Assembly (NCBI GenBank): GCA_964440875.1
Contig: CAYTTS010000029.1
Location: 1-15,382, forward strand
Length of the DNA: 15,382 nucleotides
Reading direction: 5' to 3'
Source of the DNA: JAAZDN01 sp964440875
Lineage (GTDB): Bacteria > Bacillota_I > Bacilli_A > Erysipelotrichales > Erysipelotrichaceae
Part shown: positions 1-8,455 of the stretch, piece by piece
Numbering within the stretch: the stretch's first letter is position 1
Layout: every line of letters begins with the position of its first letter
Notes under the pieces: model-generated
The model's input: the letters and a program-made list of their open reading frames with translations, nothing else
Databases searched by the model: none
What the model was told of the DNA's origin: nothing
Translations under genes and position numbers: made by a program

Positions 1-54
1 TGTATTTGTCATTAATTAGTAAGTATTATAAAACTGATGTACAATATAACTAAT

Positions 55-63
55 AAGAGGAGG
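55..63 (+). promoter_or_regulatory. Ribosome binding site that fixes the uvsE start
   Basis: AAGAGGAGG lies 6 nt before the ATG at position 70. The same frame is open back to an ATG at position 37, but nothing like a ribosome binding site precedes that codon. It would also put this AGGAGG inside the gene. The start at 70 is therefore preferred. Confidence 0.85.
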
Positions 64-69
64 TTCTCT

Positions 70-1314
70 ATGGCTAAAAATGACATAAGAATAGGATACG
101 CTTGTATGAATCTTGATATTCACCCTAATAATTATAAAACTTGTCGAAAGAATAATATCACTGATAGTACATTAAAAGAGATTATATATTATAACTTAAA
201 GATTTTAGATGAGACGCTCAATTACAATATAAAAAATGGAAATAAACTTTTTAGAATATCATCATCATTAATACCCTTTGGCTCAAGTACATTAAACACC
301 ATCGATTGGGAAAGGATTTTTAGTGAAGAGTTTAATACTTTAAAAGACAAGATAGAGAAGAATGATATTAGAGTATCTATGCATCCTGGACAGTATACCG
401 TTATTAATTCTATACATGATCATGTAGTTACTAATTCAATATTAGACTTAGAATATCACGCTAAGATACTTGACTTACTTGCCCCTACTAACTCTTCAAA
501 TATCATCTTACATGTCGGTGGAGTCTATGATAATAAGCTAGAGGCAATTAATAGATTTATTAATGTTTATAATAATCTAAGTCCAAATATTAAGAAGTAT
601 CTTGTCATCGAAAACGATGATATAAGTTTTACAGTGGAAGATGTATTATACATATCTTCCAAAATAAATGTACCTGTTGTTTTTGACAATCTACATCATC
701 TAATAAATCCTTCTTTAGAAGAAATCGATATAAGTGTTTTAGTGAGTATGGTAGTGAATACTTGGAAAGATAAGAAACCTAAATTTCACTATAGTCAACA
801 AGATGAAACTAAAAGAGTTGGCGCTCACTCTAAAACGATAAACTTAAATCAATTTATCACTGATTATAATAAACTGTTCAAAAACTTTAATGTAGATATT
901 ATGTTAGAAGTAAAAGATAAGAATAGATCTTTCATTAAGGTAAACCAGTACTTTTTTTCAAATCAAAAGATTATCGAGAATGAATGGGCAAGATATAAGT
1001 ACTTGGTGTTAAAACATTCTGTAAAATCCTATAATGATTTAAGGTTACTCTTTAAAGATAACAAAGAAGTTGATGTTGTAGATTTCTATAATTTAGTAGA
1101 TTTGAGTTTAAACTTACCTAATGATTTAGGTGCACAAATAAACGCTGCACAACATATATGGGGATATTTCAAAAATATTTCCACAAAAAACGAGAAAACT
1201 AACTTCATTAAGGCTATTGAAGATAAGGACCTTAATAAAGCTAATAACATTTTAATGAAACTGAGTTTAAAGTACAATATCAACTACTTAATAAGATCTT
1301 ATTACTTCAACTAA
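70..1314 (+). CDS. uvsE: UV damage endonuclease UvsE with C-terminal YbgA/DUF1722-like domain
   Basis: UvsE/UVDE enzymes nick DNA 5' of UV photoproducts and other lesions, starting an excision repair that needs no photolyase. They are metal-dependent TIM barrels. From the start at 70 (414 residues) the family landmarks appear in order: RIGYACMNL near residue 7, SMHPGQY 103-109, ENDD 181-184, FDNLHH 205-210, HYSQQDE 240-246, AHSKT 252-256 and EVKDK 280-284. They supply the His, Asp and Glu metal ligands. Typical bacterial UvsE has about 280-320 residues. The extra ~100 residues here (from about 308, WARYKYLVLKHS, then QINAAQHIWGYFKN near 356-369) resemble the YbgA/DUF1722 domain; this was judged by eye. 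In E. coli ybgA sits beside the photolyase gene. The gene stands alone and converges on the operon across a shared terminator. A weak promoter (TTGTCA 6-11, TATAAA 27-32) may lie just upstream. Confidence 0.9.
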   Translation: MAKNDIRIGYACMNLDIHPNNYKTCRKNNITDSTLKEIIYYNLKILDETLNYNIKNGNKLFRISSSLIPFGSSTLNTIDWERIFSEEFNTLKDKIEKNDIRVSMHPGQYTVINSIHDHVVTNSILDLEYHAKILDLLAPTNSSNIILHVGGVYDNKLEAINRFINVYNNLSPNIKKYLVIENDDISFTVEDVLYISSKINVPVVFDNLHHLINPSLEEIDISVLVSMVVNTWKDKKPKFHYSQQDETKRVGAHSKTINLNQFITDYNKLFKNFNVDIMLEVKDKNRSFIKVNQYFFSNQKIIENEWARYKYLVLKHSVKSYNDLRLLFKDNKEVDVVDFYNLVDLSLNLPNDLGAQINAAQHIWGYFKNISTKNEKTNFIKAIEDKDLNKANNILMKLSLKYNINYLIRSYYFN

Positions 1315-1316
1315 AA

Positions 1317-1358
1317 AATCTATCATACTCTACTTAATTAAGTTTGGTATGATAGATT
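1317..1358. terminator. Bidirectional rho-independent terminator between uvsE and the operon
   Basis: A 12-bp perfect stem has arms AATCTATCATAC (1317-1328) and GTATGATAGATT (1347-1358). The 18-nt loop contains the self-complementary ACTTAATTAAGT, so the hairpin can extend. A run of A (1313-1318) gives a U-tract for transcripts from the right, and CTTATTTTTA follows for transcripts from the left. It starts 2 nt after the uvsE stop and ends 7 nt from the lacI-type stop, so it probably ends both transcripts. Confidence 0.85.
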
Positions 1359-1365
1359 CTTATTT

Positions 1366-2373
1366 TTATATCTTACTAACACTATCCCTTATTAAAATCT
1401 CTTGTGTTAACTCGATTGCTCCTGCTTGTTTTCGACCTTTTAGGTGTTGGATCATATTTTTTACTGCTAATCTTCCCATTCTATAGGAATCTTGATCTAT
1501 TGTCGTTAATGGTGGATTTGCGTGTTTAGCTAATTCTATATTATCTACACCAATCACACTTACATCCTCTGGGACTTTATAACCTCTTTTAACTAAGGCA
1601 CTTATAGCTCCGATAGCTATCATATCGTTAGAAGCAAAGATCGCTGTAAAGTCAATATCTTTAATTGCCATTACTCTCTCATATCCTGATGATATCGAGA
1701 AGTCTCCGTTTATAATTAATTTTTCATCTATCTCAATTTGATGATTTTCAAGTTCAGTCTTATAACCACTAACTCTTTCATTAGAAACTAAGTTGTTATT
1801 TGGGCCTGCAAGGTTAACTATTCTTGTATGACCATTTTCTAGCAAGTGGTTAACCGCCAGTTGAGCTCCATGAAAGTTACTTGTAAAAATATTACTAACA
1901 ATAAACTGATAATTAATAATCCTGTCTATTGAAATAGCAGGTATACTGATTGATAGTTTAGATTCCTTCTCATAATCACGCTCATTTGATCCGACGATAA
2001 TTATTCCATCGACTCTATTGGCTGCCATCGAATTAATAATTTTGATTTCTTTATCAATTTTATCATCAGAGCTTGCAAAGAATATACTATACCCATTTGC
2101 AAAACTCTCATCTTCTGCACCTCTTGCTATATCAGTGAAGAAGGCATTTCGAATATCAGGTATAACTAACCCAATAGTCTTCGTTTCATTTGTTTTTATT
2201 GATCGAGCATGATGATTAGGTACATAGTTTTCCGACGCTAAAATACTTTCGACATGTTTAACTGTTTCCTCACTAATATCATGAGTTTTCTCATTAATTA
2301 CTTTTGAAACAGTCGCAATTGAAACATTGGCAATTTTCGCAATATCTTTAATAGTTACTGACATTTTTATCAT
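1366..2373 (-). CDS. LacI-family transcriptional regulator (RbsR/PurR-like), last gene of the nucleoside operon
   Basis: This is a 335-residue regulator, a full-length LacI-family protein. An N-terminal helix-turn-helix (residues 7-27, TIKDIAKIANVSIATVSKVIN-like) and a hinge (about 52-59) precede a periplasmic-binding-protein-like effector domain (66-335). That domain shows TIGLVIPDI, RVDGIIIVG, ASNDMIAIGA and VIGVDNIELA. It lies 39 nt after the kinase gene on the same strand, so it is probably co-transcribed and represses its own operon. The likely target is the palindrome at 11873-11892. The hinge reads PNHHARS where the family usually has PNxLARS, so the Leu that normally wedges into the central CG step is His55 here. 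The start is uncertain: ATG 2373 has only weak Shine-Dalgarno sequence, and ATG 2364 (residue 4) is also possible. An AAAGGGA (about 2391-2397) sits before a three-codon ORF (ATG AAA GTG TAG) whose stop abuts ATG 2373, so reinitiation is conceivable. The effector is unknown; ribose or a nucleoside product fits the context. Confidence 0.88.
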   Translation of the reverse strand: MIKMSVTIKDIAKIANVSIATVSKVINEKTHDISEETVKHVESILASENYVPNHHARSIKTNETKTIGLVIPDIRNAFFTDIARGAEDESFANGYSIFFASSDDKIDKEIKIINSMAANRVDGIIIVGSNERDYEKESKLSISIPAISIDRIINYQFIVSNIFTSNFHGAQLAVNHLLENGHTRIVNLAGPNNNLVSNERVSGYKTELENHQIEIDEKLIINGDFSISSGYERVMAIKDIDFTAIFASNDMIAIGAISALVKRGYKVPEDVSVIGVDNIELAKHANPPLTTIDQDSYRMGRLAVKNMIQHLKGRKQAGAIELTQEILIRDSVSKI

Positions 2374-2412
2374 CTACACTTTCATATCTAATCCCTTTAA
2401 TATTCAAGTAAG

Positions 2413-3318
2413 TTATAGTTCGCTTAAATGAGGTATAGCTTTGATAGCACCTTTTCTACTAATAGTTATTGAGGCAACTTTACTTCCTTTAGTTAGTGAA
2501 TCTACTATGCTTTCTCCCTTGCTTAAGGTTGCTAAGAATCCACCAATAAAGCTGTCTCCAGCAGCTGTTGTATCTACTGCTGTTGTTTTGAAGACTGGTA
2601 TTCTAACCACTTCATTATCTTTTATTAATATAGAACCATCTTTACCTAATGTTATTACTAATGATAAATTATGCTTAGCAGCAAATTTTTCACCTTCGGT
2701 AATATACCAATCTATATCATATTCAGTTTGAGTATCCGCTTTAACAGTTTGTAAGAACTCTGTTTGATTTGGAATATAGAAGTCTACTTTTGATAAAATC
2801 TCATCATCAACATCATCATTATAAGGCGCTGGGTTTAATATAACTTTAACACCATGCTTATCACATAATTTTAGTGTTTCTCTTATGATATCCATCGGAA
2901 CCTCTAGTTGAAGAAGACAATAATCACTCTCTATGAATAATTCTTCATTAGCATGTAAATGATCTTTCGTAATTTCAAAGTTTGCCCCTGGATATACGAT
3001 AATACTATTTTCAGCGTCCTCGTCAATAGTTATATATGCTGATCCTGTATTAGTCTCAAGTCTTGCAATTCCACTTGTGTTAATTCCGTCTTTTTCTAGT
3101 AATTCAAGTATTTCATCATCTGATTTCTTTGAGCCTACTGCTCCAATAAAACTGACTTCTCCACCAATTCTTGCAGCAGCTACCGCTTGGTTACAGCCTT
3201 TTCCTCCTAATGATGTATCAAAATCATTAGCGATTACTGTTTCACCAGGTAGAGGTAATTTTTTCATGTGAAGAGTTATATCTTCATTTATACTACCAAC
3301 AACTAATATCTTTTTCAT
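2413..3318 (-). CDS. rbsK: Ribokinase-like PfkB-family sugar kinase
   Basis: This cytoplasmic kinase probably phosphorylates ribose released by the two hydrolases encoded just upstream, giving ribose-5-phosphate for the pentose phosphate pathway. Its 301 residues match the ribokinase length. The first PfkB signature is GGKGCNQAVAAARIGG (38-53). NPAP (162-165) and NQTE (184-187) follow. The second signature is DTTAAGDSFIGGF (249-261), containing the anion hole and the catalytic base Asp255. DTTAAGD is the form seen in E. coli ribokinase. A strong AAGGAGGT precedes the ATG, and the gene starts 11 nt after the upstream hydrolase gene ends. Deoxyribokinases and other PfkB kinases share these motifs, so ribose specificity rests partly on context. 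Confidence 0.85.
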   Translation of the reverse strand: MKKILVVGSINEDITLHMKKLPLPGETVIANDFDTSLGGKGCNQAVAAARIGGEVSFIGAVGSKKSDDEILELLEKDGINTSGIARLETNTGSAYITIDEDAENSIIVYPGANFEITKDHLHANEELFIESDYCLLQLEVPMDIIRETLKLCDKHGVKVILNPAPYNDDVDDEILSKVDFYIPNQTEFLQTVKADTQTEYDIDWYITEGEKFAAKHNLSLVITLGKDGSILIKDNEVVRIPVFKTTAVDTTAAGDSFIGGFLATLSKGESIVDSLTKGSKVASITISRKGAIKAIPHLSEL

Positions 3319-3329
3319 GACTTACCTCC

Positions 3330-4241
3330 TTAGATGTATTCTTTTTCGATTGTCTCAAAAATTACATCTATAATCTCTTTACGTTTATCCGTATCTACAA
3401 ATTTTACATTTTTATCTATTGTTGTATCTCTTAAAATATATTGCATACCATCAGTTATATCGTTGCTTGTTATTACATCAGCAGCTACATCTGTATATGT
3501 GAATAATTCTGGATGTGTAACAGTCAGAATTGCACAAACATCATGCATATATGGATCACGTTCAGCATAGAACTCTACTGATTCTTTAATGAATTTTTGC
3601 TTAAATGATTCATTTGCTAATGAACTTAATTCTTCTTCTGTGAAATAAACTTTTGATGTTACATCTAATCCGCTTAAGAAGACTGGAAGCCCACTAGTTA
3701 ATACTACTTTTGCAGCGTATGAGTCACTAAAGAAGTTAAACTCTGCAAGTTCATTAGTATTTCCGCGACGATCTCCACCACCCATAACATGGATTTCATC
3801 GATATTATCTTTTATACTGTCGTCAGCTAAAAGTAATGTCGCTATATTAGTTAAAGGTCCTATTGCTATAATAGTAATTTTTTCTTTAGATTCCTTAATT
3901 AAATTATATAACTCTTTAATACCTTTTTCAATGTTGTTTATATTTACTACTTGTTTACGATACTTGTTTCTAAGTCCACCCATACCATCTTCTCCATGAA
4001 CAACGGCAGTTCTTTTATTTTCATAAAATATTGGTTTACTTACACCTTCAATAATAGTTATATCTTTTTCTAATACATCACAAATAAGTTGTGCATTTTG
4101 TACTGTGTTCTCTAAACTAACATTACCAAAGACAGTTGATATTGCTAAAACTTCTAACTCTTCTGAAGCTAACGCTAAAGATAACGCTAATAAGTCATCT
4201 ATTCCAGGATCAGTATCTATAATTACTTTTCTTTTACTCAT
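3330..4241 (-). CDS. Nucleoside hydrolase (IU/CU-type) with intact catalytic histidine
   Basis: Nucleoside hydrolases split the N-glycosidic bond of ribonucleosides to give ribose and a free base, using a Ca2+ held by an Asp cluster. This 303-residue protein has the signature DTDPGIDD (9-16), a GPLTNIA segment (128-134), HVMGGG (151-156), an AEFNF substrate-binding loop (166-170), GLDVT (191-195) and MHDVCA (232-237). His233 and Asp234 there match the catalytic His and last metal-binding Asp of inosine-uridine hydrolases. Its ATG overlaps the end of the preceding hydrolase gene by 8 nt, which suggests translational coupling. The two neighbours are paralogues that differ at the catalytic His. 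Base preference (purine, pyrimidine or broad) cannot be read from the sequence. Confidence 0.9.
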   Translation of the reverse strand: MSKRKVIIDTDPGIDDLLALSLALASEELEVLAISTVFGNVSLENTVQNAQLICDVLEKDITIIEGVSKPIFYENKRTAVVHGEDGMGGLRNKYRKQVVNINNIEKGIKELYNLIKESKEKITIIAIGPLTNIATLLLADDSIKDNIDEIHVMGGGDRRGNTNELAEFNFFSDSYAAKVVLTSGLPVFLSGLDVTSKVYFTEEELSSLANESFKQKFIKESVEFYAERDPYMHDVCAILTVTHPELFTYTDVAADVITSNDITDGMQYILRDTTIDKNVKFVDTDKRKEIIDVIFETIEKEYI

Positions 4242-5160
4242 ATGCGAACAACCTTTCCATTAGTAAATCTGAATATTTATCATAATCTAAATCTAACATT
4301 ACCTTTGTTAATCTTGGTGTTTCACTCTTAGGTCTTTGATCAGCTAGTGTCCATCCACGTGTGAAGTTTCCTAATAATTCAACATCAACGAAGTATTCTT
4401 CAATCTTGAATATTTCTGGATTAGTTAGTACCATTAATGCTAAAACATCATTTAACTGCTTTAAAGCATTTTCAGCTCTAGGTCTAATCGCATCAGAACT
4501 TAATATTTCTTCAATAAACGGTCCAACTTTAGGAATGTTTTTTACACGATCTAAATCTTTTTGATAGAATACTGCTTTTTCGGTTACATCAAGTCCCGCC
4601 ATAATAATTGGTAACCCACTATCAAACATGATTTTCGCAGCTTCAGGGTCAACAAAGACATTAAACTCTCCTGCCATTGTGATATTTCCACCTTTTATTC
4701 CTCCACCCATGATTGATATTAACTCAATGTTTTCTTTAACATCAGGGTGTAGTAAGAATAATCTTGCTATATTTGTAAATGGCCCCATTGGAACAAGATA
4801 AACTTTCTCTTCTGATTCCATTATTGTTTTATATAATTCTTCAACTACGTCATCATTTTCATGTACACTTAAGTCAATATCGTCGAATACAAAGTCACCT
4901 AGTCCACTTACACCATGAACTTCATCTGCAAACTTTGGTTTTTCGATTAATGGTTTTTCTGAACCTTTTACAACTCTTACATCAGCTTCAGCTAGTCGAA
5001 CTAGTCCTAAAGCGTTTGTTGTCGTTTTATTTATATTAACATTACCAGATACAGTCGTTATTAATTTAATATCGAATTGTGGTTCTTTAAATGCGTATAG
5101 TAATGCGAAAGCATCATCAATACCAGGATCACAATCAATAATTATATTTTTCTTTACCAT
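4234..5160 (-). CDS. Nucleoside hydrolase paralogue with Asn in place of the usual catalytic His
   Basis: This is a second member of the nucleoside hydrolase family, 308 residues. The metal-binding signature DCDPGIDD (9-16), GPFTNIA (126-132), MGGGIKGG (151-158), the AGEFNVFVDPEAA loop (163-175) and GLDVT (189-193) are all present. At the position where family members read xHDPLA, this protein has LNDVLAL (236-242). Asn237 therefore replaces the His that acts as general acid toward the leaving base, while the metal-binding Asp238 is kept. The activity or substrate range may differ from the paralogue downstream, which keeps HD. The ribosome binding site before ATG 5160 is weak (TAGGA), and the gene follows the MFS gene after 6 nt. 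Confidence 0.87.
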   Translation of the reverse strand: MVKKNIIIDCDPGIDDAFALLYAFKEPQFDIKLITTVSGNVNINKTTTNALGLVRLAEADVRVVKGSEKPLIEKPKFADEVHGVSGLGDFVFDDIDLSVHENDDVVEELYKTIMESEEKVYLVPMGPFTNIARLFLLHPDVKENIELISIMGGGIKGGNITMAGEFNVFVDPEAAKIMFDSGLPIIMAGLDVTEKAVFYQKDLDRVKNIPKVGPFIEEILSSDAIRPRAENALKQLNDVLALMVLTNPEIFKIEEYFVDVELLGNFTRGWTLADQRPKSETPRLTKVMLDLDYDKYSDLLMERLFAYE

Positions 5161-5166
5161 ATTATC

Positions 5167-6378
5167 CTACTTTCTATTTCCCCTTATTTCTACAAATTTT
5201 CTTCTAAATATTATCGCTAATGCTGTTGCAGTCAATATGATAATAATCGCAGACCACATTAGCAGTTTAACTCCAATTATCGGAAGTAATTGTCCACTTA
5301 GAAATGTTATTACCATTCCTGAAGCCATTGACGCAGTACCAATAAATCCTGTTGCACCACCTGAGTTTTCTGCATATAGTTCACCAATAATATTTAGTGA
5401 TAATGAGAAACTTACACTTAGTGCTGATCCTACTATCATTAATAGTAAAACGTCAGCTGTTGTGAAACTTAAGAATAATGATAATCCGATTGAAGCCATG
5501 AAACCGTTGAATATCATAACTTTAGTAGAGTGTACTTTAGTTAAAATATAAGCATATGCAACTGCCCCAAGAACGTTACCTATTTGAAGATACGTCAGCA
5601 TTCCAATACTATTATCTAGTGTCATTTCCTTAACTTCGAATGAGTATGTACTTACCCATGTTCTTATTAATGAGTTACCTGATGCGAAAAGGAATGTTAT
5701 TACAGCCAATAAGATTGCAACATTAAATAATGCTTTTTCTCGTTTGGCTTTTACTTCTGCATCTTCCTCAGTTTTTTTACTCACTCTTTCAACAACATGT
5801 CTTTGTTTTTTTGGATATTTAGCCGTGAAGACAATGATTGCATGTAGTGCTGCAACAATGATAAATAATATAAATAGATATTTAAAATCTACATCGTTTT
5901 TTATAAACTCTTTTACTATTATTGATGATATAGCCCCTCCACCTGAGAAGAATACCGCAACAACACTCATTGCTGGACCACTATGATCACCAAAGATATC
6001 AATTAACATTGAAATGGATGGTGAATCCATTAAACCATGGCCAAATCCCGCAAATAAAGCAAGAATTATCGCAAAATAAAAATTAGTAGTAAAGAACATA
6101 CCTGTTAAAAATAATAGATATGATATTAATCCAAGTAATATTATTTTTTTTCTACCAATTTTATCTGATATATTACCGGCTAGATATATAACACTAACAG
6201 TTCCAATTGATTGAGCTGTTATCATCATACTGATTTCACTAACACTTACATTCATTCTTCCTGATAAAGGAGTCATTAGAGCTACCAACATCGTCATGAT
6301 AGCTCCTTCAAAAATCATACTCCCATAAGTTACTAATAAAGCTGATTTATTAGACTTAATTGCTTTAACATAATTCAT
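5167..6378 (-). CDS. Major facilitator superfamily transporter in the nucleoside operon
   Basis: This is a 403-residue polytopic inner-membrane protein with about 12 hydrophobic segments. The MFS motif A lies between the second and third (GNISDKIGRKK, residues 68-78). A charged central loop (KYPKKQRHVVERVSKKTEEDAEVKAKREK region, about 208-235) joins the two halves. The ATG directly abuts the TAA of the upstream permease gene, so the two are probably translationally coupled. Substrate cannot be assigned from motifs. The position between the nucleoside ABC transporter and the nucleoside hydrolases suggests uptake of a nucleoside or ribose, or export of the free base left after cleavage. It is one of only two genes in the window ending in TAG. 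Confidence 0.82.
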   Translation of the reverse strand: MNYVKAIKSNKSALLVTYGSMIFEGAIMTMLVALMTPLSGRMNVSVSEISMMITAQSIGTVSVIYLAGNISDKIGRKKIILLGLISYLLFLTGMFFTTNFYFAIILALFAGFGHGLMDSPSISMLIDIFGDHSGPAMSVVAVFFSGGGAISSIIVKEFIKNDVDFKYLFILFIIVAALHAIIVFTAKYPKKQRHVVERVSKKTEEDAEVKAKREKALFNVAILLAVITFLFASGNSLIRTWVSTYSFEVKEMTLDNSIGMLTYLQIGNVLGAVAYAYILTKVHSTKVMIFNGFMASIGLSLFLSFTTADVLLLMIVGSALSVSFSLSLNIIGELYAENSGGATGFIGTASMASGMVITFLSGQLLPIIGVKLLMWSAIIIILTATALAIIFRRKFVEIRGNRK

Positions 6379-7338
6379 TTACGCAATATCCGCTTTAGTC
6401 GGTTCCACTGCTGAATCTGTTCGTTTTTTGATTTTTGCTTTCTCTTTTCTATAAGAAGTAAATGAGTAAGCTATAATCGTTGTTATATAAGGAATCATAT
6501 AAATAAACTCTACTGGAATGCTAAATGATTGTAAGTTATTACCTAGTGCATCAAAGAAACCAAATAGTAATGATGCAAATAAAGCACCAATAGGGTGTTG
6601 TCCACCAACGTTAGCAGCCGCTAGCCCAATAAATCCACGACCTGCAACCATTCCGTTTGTGAAGATACTCATGTACCCCATTGTCATAAACGCTCCACCA
6701 AGACCCGCTAAAATACCACTGATTATTAAAGCAATATATCTTGTCTTATCAACTGATACACCTACTGATTCAGCTGCACCTGGGTTTCCACCAACTGCTC
6801 TAATTCTTAATCCTAATGGAGTTTTGTATAGTACTAAGTAAATAACAAATACAGAGATAAATGCAACGTACACTAATAGGTTTTGACCTAAGATTACATT
6901 ACCTAGTATAGGTATATCCATTAATCCAGGAATCACTAGTGTTGGTACAGTTAAACTTGGTAAAGCTGATGATGTACCTCTCTCCCCTGATACTAAGTAT
7001 AAAATGAATATTGTTGCCCCTGCAGCTAATAAGTTTAAAGCAATCGCTGCAAGTAGAACATCGGTCTTCATTTTAATATGGAAGAACGCTAGTAATAGTG
7101 AGATTAATACTCCTGTTAAAATAGCGAATAATAATCCAATAATTACGCTGTTAAACATTGCTGATCCGATGACACCTGCTAATGCTGAGAATAGCATAAT
7201 ACCTTCGATCGCCATGTTTGTAATACCACTGTTTACTGCAACTACTGCTGCAAGTGACGCAAATAAGATTGGTGTTGCTAATCTTATCATTCCAAAGAAG
7301 AATTCTGGAGTAAATATAATATTAAATAACTCTTGCAT
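6379..7338 (-). CDS. Nucleoside ABC transporter permease (NupQ/YufQ-like)
   Basis: This 319-residue integral membrane subunit belongs to the BPD_transp_2 family, which includes the Bacillus NupQ/YufQ and sugar permeases. It shows a run of hydrophobic segments and the family pattern GNPGAAESVGVSVDKTRY (around 179-196), which forms the coupling contact with the ATPase. GLGGAFMTMGYMSIF and AAANVGGQHPIGALFAS follow. It pairs with the permease encoded 1 nt upstream to form the heterodimeric channel. AAGGAGC precedes the start codon from inside the end of the upstream gene. A charged tail (KEKAKIKKRTDSAVEP) ends the protein on what is predicted to be the cytoplasmic face. Confidence 0.9.
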   Translation of the reverse strand: MQELFNIIFTPEFFFGMIRLATPILFASLAAVVAVNSGITNMAIEGIMLFSALAGVIGSAMFNSVIIGLLFAILTGVLISLLLAFFHIKMKTDVLLAAIALNLLAAGATIFILYLVSGERGTSSALPSLTVPTLVIPGLMDIPILGNVILGQNLLVYVAFISVFVIYLVLYKTPLGLRIRAVGGNPGAAESVGVSVDKTRYIALIISGILAGLGGAFMTMGYMSIFTNGMVAGRGFIGLAAANVGGQHPIGALFASLLFGFFDALGNNLQSFSIPVEFIYMIPYITTIIAYSFTSYRKEKAKIKKRTDSAVEPTKADIA

Positions 7339-7339
7339 T

Positions 7340-8455
7340 TTATTTAGCTCCTTCCATATCGCCTAATACACCAGCTTCTTTAACTATCATTTTGTGTTTA
7401 CGTTTCGCTAAAAATGCTTTTGCTGCAATTAATAGGATAATTGTTGCTTGTACAATTGAAACAATCTCTGCAGGTATATCTGATGTACGGTTTAAGATAT
7501 CTGCTCCAACTCTTACATAAGCAAGGAAGAATGCTGATAATGGAACCATAGCTGGGTTTCCACGAGCTAATGTTGAAATAATTACCCCGTCAAATCCATA
7601 TCCAGGTGTTTCAATCCATAAGAATGAAGTGTACATACCTAAGATTTCAATTCCTCCACCAAGTCCTGCTAATGCAGTACCGATCATTTGAGCTAAAATT
7701 ACTACTGTTGATACTTTAATACCACTATATACAGCATATTTTTCGTTTGCTCCAGTTGCTCTTAAAGCAAATCCCCATTTTGTTTTGTAAATAACTAACC
7801 AAGCTAGCACAACTAAGACTGCCATAATTATAAATCCTAAGTGAATTCTTGTACCTGGGATAATTGTTGGAAGTGCTAAGTTTTTTCCAATTGGTAGTGA
7901 TTGAACAATTGATTTAGATGGATCTCTCACAATTGCATTTAATACATATTTAACAAAGTATGCAACGATATAGTTAAGCATTAATGATGTAACTAATTCA
8001 TTTGCATAAAACTTTTTATTTAAAATTGCTGGTATGAATCCAACAAGTGCTCCTGCTAATAATGTAGCAAGAATAATTAATAGAATTGTAACCGTTGTTG
8101 AGAATGGAGAGAAAATCGCAATCCATGTTGCTACGATTCCACCTAAGTAGAAGGCACTCTCACTCGCTAAGTTAAATCTATTAGTTTTTAATATAATTGT
8201 TACAGCTAAACCTGTAAAAGTAAGAGGAATCATAAGTTCTATAACGTTACCGAATCTTCTTAATGATGAAACAGGTCCAAGTAATAATGATTTAATTGCC
8301 TCTAGAGGTTGATCACTAACTACTGCTACAATTAATAGCACTATTCCTAGTGCAATTGCGATAGCTGATATAGTTCTTAATATTTCAAACTTAGTATCGA
8401 TACTAAAGAACTTCTTCTTTTGTTCAACTACGTTATTGTTAATTTCTTTAGACAC
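7340..8455 (-). CDS. Nucleoside ABC transporter permease (NupP/YufP-like), GTG start
   Basis: This 371-residue permease is the partner of the next gene's product. A short cytoplasmic N-terminus is followed by about 8-10 hydrophobic segments. The family signatures KWGFALRATGANEKYAVYSGIKVS (written here as positions about 227-250) and GLGGGIEILGMYTSF are present. It is slightly longer than the second permease, as in NupP compared with NupQ. The start is GTG at 8455, preceded by AAGGAGGAA inside the end of the ATPase gene. The two coding regions overlap by 8 nt (GTGTCTAA), indicating translational coupling of ATPase and permease. Confidence 0.9.
   Translation of the reverse strand: MSKEINNNVVEQKKKFFSIDTKFEILRTISAIAIALGIVLLIVAVVSDQPLEAIKSLLLGPVSSLRRFGNVIELMIPLTFTGLAVTIILKTNRFNLASESAFYLGGIVATWIAIFSPFSTTVTILLIILATLLAGALVGFIPAILNKKFYANELVTSLMLNYIVAYFVKYVLNAIVRDPSKSIVQSLPIGKNLALPTIIPGTRIHLGFIIMAVLVVLAWLVIYKTKWGFALRATGANEKYAVYSGIKVSTVVILAQMIGTALAGLGGGIEILGMYTSFLWIETPGYGFDGVIISTLARGNPAMVPLSAFFLAYVRVGADILNRTSDIPAEIVSIVQATIILLIAAKAFLAKRKHKMIVKEAGVLGDMEGAK

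Noticed and set aside
1086..1283. A - strand frame of 65 codons inside uvsE
   Set aside because: It is antisense to the C-terminal domain of uvsE, with no ribosome binding site and no family resemblance.
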